From Bacteriovoracaceae bacterium (GTDB taxonomy: Bacteria > Bdellovibrionota > Bacteriovoracia > Bacteriovoracales > Bacteriovoracaceae): a stretch of 5,612 nt of DNA. Below the pieces are notes generated by a model that did not search any database, was not told the origin of the DNA, and worked only from the letters and a program-made list of their open reading frames with translations. Made by a program: the position numbers and the translations under genes. The DNA is taken from NCBI GenBank assembly GCA_023151145.1, contig JAKLJM010000171.1, positions 1-5,612 on the forward strand, given 5' to 3'. Below, piece by piece: positions 1 to 5,612 of the stretch. How positions within the stretch are numbered: the first letter of the stretch is position 1; each line of letters opens with the position of its first letter.

Positions 1-43
1 CGCCCTTAAAAACACCACAAAAACAAGACCTTACACCATTTAG

Positions 44-277
44 CTCTGTCTAAAAATTACGAACTCATATTATGCAGCTCAATGTGTGGTAAATGCGGGT
101 GAGAATAATGCCAACAACCGTCAAGTTGAAGTTTGTACGAAAATTACAAATAGTGACTATGCTTCTCAGTGTGTGAAATTCTCAGGCTACTTAAGAGTGC
201 AACCAGAAGTTATTCAATCTTGTTTAGAAACAAGTTCCAACTCTTACTACCAACTTGAATGTATTAAAGCTATGTAA
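44..277 (+). CDS. C-terminal fragment of a cysteine-repeat protein of unknown function (5' end missing or broken)
   Basis: I do not recognise a named family. The frame is open from 44 to a TAA at 275-277 and encodes about 77 residues with six cysteines in strict spacing C-x11-C-x16-C, a period of 29 residues. Unit 1 (CLKITNSYYAAQCV) and unit 2 (CTKITNSDYASQCV) share 11 of 14 residues. Their codons often differ only synonymously (ACG/ACA, AAC/AAT, TCA/AGT, GCA/GCT, CAA/CAG), which is what a frame under protein-level selection looks like. This places coding sequence upstream of the GTG at 86, which also lacks a Shine-Dalgarno site, so a 63-residue gene starting there is unlikely. No start codon lies between the in-frame TAG at 41-43 and 86. 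The gene is therefore the tail of a longer protein, either frameshifted near 41-50 or misread at the sequence edge. Paired cysteines would suit an exported, disulfide-bonded repeat protein, but no signal peptide is visible to test that. A strong terminator follows 10 bases after the stop. Confidence 0.6.
   Translation, partial: LCLKITNSYYAAQCVVNAGENNANNRQVEVCTKITNSDYASQCVKFSGYLRVQPEVIQSCLETSSNSYYQLECIKAM
47..277 (+). repeat. Tandem 87-bp coding repeat (29-residue two-cysteine units)
   Basis: Cysteine codons start at 47, 83, 134, 170, 221 and 257, so both cysteine series recur exactly every 87 bases. There are two full units (47-133 and 134-220) and a third that ends early at the stop (221-277). 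The first 14 codons of each unit are best conserved, with a pattern close to C-x-K-I-T-N-S-x-Y-A-x-Q-C-V. Unit 3 is more diverged (CLETSSNSYYQLEC) but keeps the cysteines, the NS-Y core and the acidic/amide residue before the second cysteine. The x16 linkers are not conserved in sequence, only in length. The array probably continued to the left of the window. Confidence 0.75.
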
Positions 278-287
278 CAAACAACTT

Positions 288-314
288 GCCCCACTTCTAA
301 GTGGGGCTTTTTTT
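288..314 (+). terminator. Rho-independent terminator between convergent genes
   Basis: The arms GCCCCACT (288-295) and AGTGGGGC (300-307) pair perfectly over 8 bp around a TCTA loop and are followed by seven T residues (308-314), then C and four more T. It lies 10 bases after the stop of the cysteine-repeat gene and ends that transcript. On the minus strand the hairpin is preceded by an A-rich run and followed by a moderately T-rich stretch (AAGTTGTTTGTT). It probably also ends the aacS operon, whose stop codon is only 10 bases from the stem. Bidirectional use is inferred from this layout. Confidence 0.88.
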
Positions 315-317
315 CTT

Positions 318-2270
318 TTAAATGAATTTCTTAAATTCTTCTAAGCACTCGGCATTAGCAATCGCTTCCAAATTATTAATTTCTTTTCCATTAATAATTT
401 TGTTAACGGCCAGCTCTACTTTTTTTCCTGATCTTGTATATGGAATATCAGAAACCGCATGAATTTCACGCGGAACATGCCTTGGAGTTGTATTGTTTTT
501 TATTAACTGTTTTATTTCTTTTATGCGTTCAGGAGTTAATACTTCTTTCGTTTTAAGTTTTACAAATAAAATTACATCAACGTCGCCGTTAGTATTTTTT
601 CCTACACAAATACTATCTTGAATAAAACTCAAAGACTCTGTTTGACGATAAATTTCAGCCGTTCCAATTCGAACTCCACCAGGATTCAAGGTGGCATCAC
701 TTCGCCCAAATACTACCACAGAGCCATGATCTGTGATCTTGATATAATCACCATGATACCAAACATTGGTGAATTTATTAAAATAGGCATCTTTAATTTT
801 GTTTTGGTCTAAATCATTCAGAAAATAAAGAGGACGACTTGGAAAAGTAGAGACACAAACAAGTTCACCTTCAGAATTTGTCAGTTCCTTTCCATCATCA
901 CTAAAAGCTTTCACATCCATACCTAAGCCAAGGCACTGAATCTCACCGCGATAAACAGGCAACATCGGATTTCCTAGCATAAAACAACCTAAGATATCGG
1001 TGCCACCAGAAATAGAGGCCAGTAAAACTTCAGCCTTCACTTTTTGATAAACAAAATCGTATTGCTCTGGCAACAAAGGTGAACCTGTCGATAGGATAGT
1101 TTCTAGCGTGGGAAAATGATTTTCTGGAAACACTGTCCCTACATCTTCAAGCGCTTTTAAAAACTTAGGACTCGTCCCAAAAATATTAATTTCTTCGCGA
1201 TTTATAATTTCAAAATACTCTTTAGGAGATGGAAAGGCCGGCGAGCCTTCGTAGAGAATAATCTTTGAACCAAAATAAAGAGAACTGACAAACCAATTCC
1301 ACATCATCCAGCCACAAGTGGTAAAAAACATAATTGTTTTTTCACGTTTTAAATCACTATGAAGCCCCAGTTCTTTTATATGCTGTAATAATGTTCCTCC
1401 TTGAGAGTGAACAATACACTTCGGCTTCCCCGTTGTTCCTGAGGAATACATAATATAAAGTGGATGAGAAAAAGGAAATTCTTCATATTTTAGAACACCA
1501 CTCAATGAAGCATCACTGAAGATATCACTAAATTTCTTTGCCTTTGTAAACCTAGATAGATCAATTCCTTTTTGATACACATCAACGAGTAAGAAACATT
1601 CCGTTCCAGTTAAACGTTTTTCTAACTCAATAATTCTTTCAGTTAAATCAAAATATTTACCGCCATACTCGTAACCTATGGCTGCGATAACAATCTTTGG
1701 TTTAGATTCTGAAAAACGGTCAACCACTCCTTCAACACCAAAATCAGATGAAGTCGAAGTAAATGTTGCTCCCATGGTATTAGCTGCCAACATGGTGACA
1801 ATGGTTTCAGGAACGTTTGGCATATAGGCGCCTACAACGTCCCCTGCCGCTAAATATTGTTTTAAATAGTTTGAAAGAAATCCCACTTGAGATTTTAGTT
1901 CACCATAACGAAGCTCTTTTCGAGATCCATTTTCTAAAGCCGAAACAATAGCAACATCATGATTTTTTCCACGTTCTAATAAATTTTTTGCAAAACTCAT
2001 TTTGACTTCAGGAAACCATGTATAACCATCAAAGTTATTCTCTTTTAAGACAGGGGTTGTACGCCCAGAATACTGAACACTAAAATATTCTAGAATTTCT
2101 CGCCAAAAATGTTCTTTATGTTCGACTGAAAATTGATGAAAATCAGCATAGGAATCAAAAGGTTTAGGGAGCATACTTTCGACGTGTTTTTTAAAAGCAT
2201 ACATTTCACTCTTTAGAACACGAACATCGTTTGGTTCATATAAAGGTGAAGCTAAAACCTCTTGATTCAT
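318..2270 (-). CDS. aacS: Acetoacetyl-CoA synthetase (acetoacetate--CoA ligase)
   Basis: This cytosolic adenylate-forming enzyme converts acetoacetate, ATP and CoA to acetoacetyl-CoA, AMP and PPi, which admits a ketone body to thiolysis, polyhydroxybutyrate or lipid synthesis. The 650 residues match the family's usual length. An N-terminal acetyl-CoA-synthetase-like cap (about 35-95) precedes the large adenylation domain. That domain carries the phosphate-binding loop YSSGTTGKPK (275-284), the block TTCGWMMWNWFVSSL (317-331) characteristic of acetoacetyl-CoA synthetases, SGGTD (421-425) and WYHGDY (504-509). The hinge GRSDATLNPGGVRIG (522-536) leads to the small C-terminal domain with YTRSGKKVE (611-619), where K616 is the expected catalytic lysine. 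The segment SDFGVEGVVDRF (175-186) is also family-typical and separates it from plain acetyl-CoA synthetase. AGGAAG (2276-2281) lies five bases before the ATG. It is the last gene of the operon, 23 bases after the hydro-lyase beta subunit. No key residue appears to be missing. Confidence 0.93.
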   Translation of the reverse strand: MNQEVLASPLYEPNDVRVLKSEMYAFKKHVESMLPKPFDSYADFHQFSVEHKEHFWREILEYFSVQYSGRTTPVLKENNFDGYTWFPEVKMSFAKNLLERGKNHDVAIVSALENGSRKELRYGELKSQVGFLSNYLKQYLAAGDVVGAYMPNVPETIVTMLAANTMGATFTSTSSDFGVEGVVDRFSESKPKIVIAAIGYEYGGKYFDLTERIIELEKRLTGTECFLLVDVYQKGIDLSRFTKAKKFSDIFSDASLSGVLKYEEFPFSHPLYIMYSSGTTGKPKCIVHSQGGTLLQHIKELGLHSDLKREKTIMFFTTCGWMMWNWFVSSLYFGSKIILYEGSPAFPSPKEYFEIINREEINIFGTSPKFLKALEDVGTVFPENHFPTLETILSTGSPLLPEQYDFVYQKVKAEVLLASISGGTDILGCFMLGNPMLPVYRGEIQCLGLGMDVKAFSDDGKELTNSEGELVCVSTFPSRPLYFLNDLDQNKIKDAYFNKFTNVWYHGDYIKITDHGSVVVFGRSDATLNPGGVRIGTAEIYRQTESLSFIQDSICVGKNTNGDVDVILFVKLKTKEVLTPERIKEIKQLIKNNTTPRHVPREIHAVSDIPYTRSGKKVELAVNKIINGKEINNLEAIANAECLEEFKKFI

Positions 2271-2293
2271 AAATACTTCCTATCAACGACTAA

Positions 2294-2863
2294 TTATAAA
2301 ACACTTTTTAAAATTTCTTCAGAAGCTTTGTTCACTTTATCATGCAGAGAATTCCCATGAGAATCCATGGTCACAACAACTGGAAATTCTTCCACACTCA
2401 GTTCCCAAATAGCTTCAGGTGAACCTAAGTCCATCCAATGAACACCATCGACACTTTTTATTTTTTCGGCCAAAACCTGAGCAGCGCCTCCTACGGCATG
2501 AAAATACACGCAACCATAGTCTTTACAGCCTTGTAATGTTTTCGCTCCCATTCCACCTTTACCAATGACTCCAACAATTCCATGATCGCGCATGACTTCC
2601 CATTGATATGGCTCCTCGCGAATTGAAGTCGTAGGTCCTGCAGCTTTTACTTCATATTTGCCAGTTTTTTTGTCTTGTAAAACAACTGGGCCACAGTGAT
2701 AGATGATTTGATTTTTCAAATCTACAGGTGGTGCGACACCTTCATGTAAACGTTTATGAACAGCATCTCTACCGGTAAATAATTTACCTGAGATCAATAC
2801 CATATCCCCGACTTTTAATTCTCTAATTTTTTCTTCTGAAAAAGGATAATCTAATCTTTTCAT
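2294..2863 (-). CDS. Fumarase-type Fe-S hydro-lyase, beta subunit (class I fumarate hydratase, C-terminal domain)
   Basis: This is the small subunit of a two-subunit [4Fe-4S] hydro-lyase; in single-chain class I fumarases the same region forms the C-terminal domain. With the alpha subunit it should hydrate fumarate to malate in the cytosol. The 189 residues are normal for the family. Visible motifs are TGRDAVHKR (30-38), AGPTTSIR (75-82), GKGGM (101-105), PEAIW (149-153) and DSHGNSL (167-173). In class I fumarases the GPTT-x-R threonines and arginine and the GKG lysine line the substrate pocket. T78, T79, R82 and K102 are the equivalents here. The L-tartrate dehydratase small subunit (TtdB) has a similar layout, so the substrate is not certain; fumarate is favoured by PEAIW followed by FPVVVTMDSHGN. 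GAGG (2870-2873) precedes the ATG. The gap to the alpha stop is 16 bases, so the subunits are very likely cotranscribed. Confidence 0.9.
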   Translation of the reverse strand: MKRLDYPFSEEKIRELKVGDMVLISGKLFTGRDAVHKRLHEGVAPPVDLKNQIIYHCGPVVLQDKKTGKYEVKAAGPTTSIREEPYQWEVMRDHGIVGVIGKGGMGAKTLQGCKDYGCVYFHAVGGAAQVLAEKIKSVDGVHWMDLGSPEAIWELSVEEFPVVVTMDSHGNSLHDKVNKASEEILKSVL

Positions 2864-2879
2864 GTGTTACCTCACAATT

Positions 2880-3917
2880 TTAATAAAGCCATTTTTTGAT
2901 TTCATTTTTTGTCCCAAGCTCTACACCTTGACGGCGATAGGCCCAACACATATAGGAAATCGAAACAAAAAATGAAGCAGGTAAACGATTTAAAACACCA
3001 ATCTTACAACCTAAAAGAGTGGTTTTTCCACCAAAGCCCATAGGTCCAATTCCTAGTTTATTTGCCGTTTCGACGATTTCGCTTTCTAATTCTCTTAATT
3101 CTTTAATGGCATTTTTATCATCAAGCTTTCTTAATAATTGTTCTTTTGATTCAATATATCCCGCTCCTCTATCGCCACCAATACAAACGCCTAGGACTCC
3201 TGGACCACATCCTTTACCTTGGGCTTTATGAATCGCATCGAGAATAACTTTTCTTACACCTTTTAAATCGCGACCTGCTTCAAGAGCAGTGTGCGGAAGA
3301 GAATACTGAGCACCTACGTTTTCACATCCTCCACCTTTAAGCATAAGTTTGATTTCAATATTTTTCTTTTTATGCTGATGAAAATGAATCGAAGGATGCC
3401 CAAGACCAATATTCATTCCCGAGTTTGCTCCCGTTAAGGAATCAACTGAGTTTTGACGGAGATATCCAAGCTCTGTTGCCTTCACTACAGCTTTATGAAT
3501 TTCTTTGGTGATCTTTTCTTGATCAAGTCCAATAGGATGAGAGACATAAAATAAAACTGTCCCTGTATCTTGGCAAAGAGGTTGAGATTTTTTCTTAGCA
3601 AGATCAATATTGGCTTTAATAATATTCATCGCGTATTCGGCCGTGGTGTTTTTTTCTTCTCTTTCCAAAGCTTCCAAAATCACTTTTTGAACATCATCAG
3701 GAATTTCTGCTGATGTTTTTCTAATTAACTCTAAAAGTGAATCACTCAATAAATTCTTGGCAACGGTTTTTTTAGCAGGAGCTTTTTTAGCTACTACTTT
3801 TTTTGCAGTAACTTTTTTTGCAGGGACTTTTTTCGCAGGTGTTTTCTTTACAACTTTTTTTGTGGCTTTTTTTACAGGCTTTTTTGTCGCTTTGGCCACG
3901 GGCTTTTTCTTTGCCAT
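2880..3917 (-). CDS. Fumarase-type Fe-S hydro-lyase, alpha subunit, with a lysine-rich histone-like N-terminal tail
   Basis: This large subunit carries the [4Fe-4S] cluster of a class I fumarase / L-tartrate dehydratase-type enzyme, most likely acting on fumarate and malate. Residues 55-345 form the catalytic domain, a normal size for the family. PLCQDTG (113-119) supplies cluster ligand C115 and the conserved acidic residue D117; GGGCEN (195-200) is the glycine-rich loop. KGCGPGVLGVCIGGDR (235-250) contains C237 at the second ligand position, and YMCWAYRRQG (322-331) contains C324 at the third. LGIGPMGFGGKTT (288-300) is also typical. Residues 1-54 are unusual: 23 lysines in KKxx and then AKKxx repeats, resembling histone H1-like tails. 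The start at 3917 is chosen because AAGGAG lies six bases before it; an in-frame ATG at 4010 would add 31 residues, lacks such a site and lies upstream of the promoter candidate. First gene of the operon. Tartrate or mesaconate as substrate cannot be excluded. Confidence 0.9.
   Translation of the reverse strand: MAKKKPVAKATKKPVKKATKKVVKKTPAKKVPAKKVTAKKVVAKKAPAKKTVAKNLLSDSLLELIRKTSAEIPDDVQKVILEALEREEKNTTAEYAMNIIKANIDLAKKKSQPLCQDTGTVLFYVSHPIGLDQEKITKEIHKAVVKATELGYLRQNSVDSLTGANSGMNIGLGHPSIHFHQHKKKNIEIKLMLKGGGCENVGAQYSLPHTALEAGRDLKGVRKVILDAIHKAQGKGCGPGVLGVCIGGDRGAGYIESKEQLLRKLDDKNAIKELRELESEIVETANKLGIGPMGFGGKTTLLGCKIGVLNRLPASFFVSISYMCWAYRRQGVELGTKNEIKKWLY
3756..3917 (-). repeat. Low-complexity AKK-repeat segment encoding the hydro-lyase tail
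   Basis: These 54 codons encode a lysine/alanine/valine/proline/threonine tail with no acidic or aromatic residue. Residues 12-27 repeat every four residues (KKPV, KKAT, KKVV, KKTP). Residues 28-54 repeat every five (AKKVP, AKKVT, AKKVV, AKKAP, AKKTV, AK), which at DNA level is a degenerate 15-bp repeat at 3756-3836. The coding strand contains five runs of seven A (3767-3773, 3798-3804, 3813-3819, 3855-3861, 3867-3873) and three of six A (3783-3788, 3828-3833, 3880-3885). The composition resembles the nucleic-acid-binding tails of bacterial H1-like and HupB-type proteins. A DNA- or RNA-binding role on this enzyme is inference only. Confidence 0.85.
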
Positions 3918-3923
3918 CGGAAT

Positions 3924-3929
3924 CTCCTT
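3924..3929 (-). promoter_or_regulatory. Ribosome binding site that fixes the hydro-lyase alpha start
   Basis: Read on the minus strand this is AAGGAG, six bases before the ATG at 3917. It is the strongest Shine-Dalgarno match in the window. It decides for the start that includes the whole lysine-rich tail and against the upstream in-frame ATG at 4010. It also argues against a start after the tail: the only plausible non-ATG candidate, a TTG at about residue 57, has no comparable site. Confidence 0.88.
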
Positions 3930-3973
3930 AACAAGATTAAATAAGAGGTAAATGTGAGTTGAATTTCGAAAAA

Positions 3974-3982
3974 AGTATAGCA
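3974..3982 (-). promoter_or_regulatory. Candidate extended -10 promoter of the fumarase-aacS operon
   Basis: The minus strand reads TGCTATACT: a TG-n extension plus the hexamer TATACT, which matches the TATAAT consensus at five of six positions. It would start transcription near 3967, giving a leader of about 50 bases before the alpha ATG. The -35 region at 17-base spacing (TACTAA) is poor, which is usual for extended -10 promoters. It lies in the 96-base gap shared with the divergent helicase. No operator palindrome is evident. Confidence 0.5.
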
Positions 3983-4013
3983 AGGAAGTCTCTCTTTTAG
4001 TAGTCTTCAAGCT

Positions 4014-5612
4014 ATGATTTCTCTCTCAGGCTTAAATGATAAACAACGCGAAGCGGCTTCCCAGATTGAAGGCCCTGTTCTGATTCTCGCAGGAGCAGGC
4101 TCAGGGAAAACCCGCACTATTACTTACCGTATTGCTCATATGGTGGATAATCTCGCCATTAAAGGCACCAGCATTTTGGCGGTAAGTTTCACTAACAAAG
4201 CAGCAAGAGAAATGCGCGAACGAGTTCACTCTTTACTGGGAGCAAGAAAATCCCGCGGACTCTCTCTTTTAACTTTCCACTCCCTAGGTGTAAAAATTCT
4301 CAAAAAAGAAATCACTCGCCTTGGCTATCATCCCAATTTTTCAATTTATGATCAAAGTGATCAAATAAGTATCGTGCGTGAAGCCCTCAAACATTATCAC
4401 GACGATAAGAAATTCGACCAAAAAGAAGTACAAGCAAAAATCAGTTTTTTAAAAAATGCGGGAATAGAAGCCGACGATTTTGCAGACTCACACCATTTTA
4501 ATCCAGAAAATGCTTATGATCATGCAACGGAATTTACCTACCGCTACTATGAAGAAAAACTGAAATTTTACAATGCCATAGACTTTGACGACATTTTACT
4601 TTTAACTTTAAAAGTTTTCCGTCAATTCCCCGAAGTTGCCGTGGAATACTCTGAAAAGTTTCACTACATCATGGTTGATGAATACCAAGACACCAACCCC
4701 TTACAGTTTGAGTTAATTTTACACCTAACAAAAACTCACAATAATCTCTGCGTGGTAGGTGATGATGATCAATCTATTTATGCCTTTAGAGGCGCAGATG
4801 TAACGAACATTCTAGAATTCGAAAAACATTTTCCCAATGCAAAAGTGGTAAAATTGGAAGAAAATTATCGTTCGCTCTCACCCATTCTTCATTTGGCAAA
4901 TGCGGTTATTAAACAAAATACCAAACGACGAGATAAAACGCTATGGAGTAAAAAAGCTTCGGATAGTAAACCCCTCTTATGGGTCATGGGAGACACCGAC
5001 CACGAGGCCGAAATCATCGTAGAAGATATTGTACAACACCAATCAAAAGGTGGGCATTTAGGTGACATTGCCGTTTTATATCGATCTAACACTCAAGCGC
5101 CTCCCATTGAAGATCAATTGCGAATGAGTCAAGTTCCCTACACCATCATTGGTGGGCAGAAGTTTTACGACAAAAAAGAAGTTAAAGATTTAATGAGTTA
5201 TTTATTTACGATATTAAATCCAAACGATCAAATTGCCATTAGACGTATTCTCAATATTCCCCATCGAGGAATTGGAAATGCGACATTAGAAAAATACTTA
5301 CAAAAAAGTAATGAAATACAAAAATCTTTATTTGAAACCTTAAAATATCATCCCGATATAGATCCCCAAAGAAAAACGGCCATTATTAACTTTGTAGATA
5401 TTATTGAACGATATAAAAAAGAATTTGCCACTTATAGTTTAGCTGAAGTTATTGCAAAACTTGTCGAAGAAATTCAATATATGATTTTCATCGACAAACA
5501 ATATGACAACGCCAAACAAGTTGAACGTCGTCGAAAAGACGTCATGAATTTCATTGAATCCGCCCAACGTTTCACTAACTACTACAAAGAAAATGCTGAT
5601 CTTAAGTTATTT
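4014..5612 (+). CDS. Rep/UvrD-family superfamily 1A DNA helicase (3' end outside the window)
   Basis: This is an ATP-driven 3'-to-5' DNA translocase/helicase acting in replication restart or DNA repair. The first 533 residues are visible of an expected 650-730. In order: Q-motif LNDKQREAA (7-15), Walker A GAGSGKT (27-33, K32), motif Ia AVSFTNKAAREM (56-67), motif Ib LLTFHSLG (85-92), motif II VDEYQDTN (221-228), motif III VVGDDDQSIYAFRGA (247-261) and motif IV EENYRS (282-287). Domain 2A begins with DIAVLYRSN (351-359) and GGQKFYDKKEVKD (380-392), leading into the 2B region. Motifs V and VI lie beyond the edge. GDDDQSIY (PcrA proteins usually have GDADQSIY) and SRGLSLLTFHSLGVKILKKE make it closer to Rep than to PcrA/UvrD, but the missing C-terminus prevents a firm subfamily call. 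The ATG at 4014 is the only usable start after the in-frame TAG at 3978-3980. No good Shine-Dalgarno site precedes it; AAGGAAG at 3982-3988 is about 25 bases away. It is divergent from the operon. Confidence 0.93.
   Translation, partial: MISLSGLNDKQREAASQIEGPVLILAGAGSGKTRTITYRIAHMVDNLAIKGTSILAVSFTNKAAREMRERVHSLLGARKSRGLSLLTFHSLGVKILKKEITRLGYHPNFSIYDQSDQISIVREALKHYHDDKKFDQKEVQAKISFLKNAGIEADDFADSHHFNPENAYDHATEFTYRYYEEKLKFYNAIDFDDILLLTLKVFRQFPEVAVEYSEKFHYIMVDEYQDTNPLQFELILHLTKTHNNLCVVGDDDQSIYAFRGADVTNILEFEKHFPNAKVVKLEENYRSLSPILHLANAVIKQNTKRRDKTLWSKKASDSKPLLWVMGDTDHEAEIIVEDIVQHQSKGGHLGDIAVLYRSNTQAPPIEDQLRMSQVPYTIIGGQKFYDKKEVKDLMSYLFTILNPNDQIAIRRILNIPHRGIGNATLEKYLQKSNEIQKSLFETLKYHPDIDPQRKTAIINFVDIIERYKKEFATYSLAEVIAKLVEEIQYMIFIDKQYDNAKQVERRRKDVMNFIESAQRFTNYYKENADLKLF

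Noticed and set aside
1..7. CGCCCTT at the very start, resembling the edge of a TA-cloning vector site
   Set aside because: Seven bases are too few to distinguish from chance, and no matching AAGGGCG is present at the other end.
86..277. Independent 63-residue protein starting at GTG 86
   Set aside because: The 29-residue repeat continues upstream of 86 with synonymous-type divergence, and there is no ribosome binding site before the GTG.
618..812. Plus-strand short frame inside aacS
   Set aside because: It lies wholly within a well-supported gene on the other strand and shows no recognisable motif. The same holds for frames at 3019-3231 (+) and 4889-5092 (-).
3912..3942. Possible helicase promoter on the + strand (TTGCCA and TTAAAT, 19 bases apart)
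   Set aside because: The -10 matches only four of six consensus positions, the spacing is long, and in such AT-rich sequence matches of this quality are expected by chance.
3757..3951. Plus-strand frame opposite the lysine-rich tail, giving a phenylalanine-rich hydrophobic peptide
   Set aside because: It is the complement of the AAA-rich lysine codons. The apparent hydrophobicity follows from T-runs, and the opposite strand carries a clear gene with its own ribosome binding site.
2880..4010. Longer version of the hydro-lyase alpha subunit starting at the ATG at 4010
   Set aside because: It would add 31 unrelated residues, has no Shine-Dalgarno site, lies upstream of the promoter candidate, and leaves the perfect AAGGAG site before the ATG at 3917 unexplained.

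Overview
This AT-rich 5.6 kb window is compact bacterial chromosome: central-metabolism and DNA-maintenance genes, short intergenic gaps, good Shine-Dalgarno sites and a factor-independent terminator. The two-subunit Fe-S fumarase, an acetoacetyl-CoA synthetase, a lysine/alanine-rich histone-like tail and a cysteine-repeat protein together suggest a Gram-negative of the Bdellovibrionota / former delta-proteobacterial type. That placement is a tentative inference from gene content and composition. I see no mobile element, CRISPR array, tRNA or rRNA, and no gene-free stretch longer than 300 bases.

Layout. (1) At the left edge on the + strand is the C-terminal end of a protein built from 29-residue repeats with two cysteines each (44-277). 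Its reading frame is closed upstream by a stop at 41-43, so it is either broken or damaged at the sequence edge. (2) A strong hairpin terminator (288-314) sits between this gene and the convergent metabolic operon. (3) A minus-strand operon, read from right to left, encodes the fumarase-type hydro-lyase alpha subunit (2880-3917), its beta subunit (2294-2863) and acetoacetyl-CoA synthetase (318-2270). The gaps are 16 and 23 bases, each gene has its own Shine-Dalgarno site, and an extended -10 promoter candidate lies at 3974-3982. (4) Divergently from it, starting at 4014, is a Rep/UvrD-type superfamily 1 helicase that runs off the right edge after 533 codons.

How the genes may work together. 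The two hydro-lyase subunits form one [4Fe-4S] enzyme, most likely converting fumarate to malate, and AacS activates acetoacetate to acetoacetyl-CoA. Fumarate and acetoacetate are exactly the two products of fumarylacetoacetate hydrolase, the last step of tyrosine/phenylalanine breakdown by the homogentisate route. The operon could therefore feed both halves of that product into central metabolism. This is a hypothesis, because no homogentisate-pathway gene is visible here.

The most unusual item is the alpha subunit's N-terminus: about 54 residues, 23 of them lysine, in a histone-H1-like AKKxx repeat joined to an otherwise normal-length enzyme. A strong Shine-Dalgarno site placed exactly for the ATG before the tail supports its translation.
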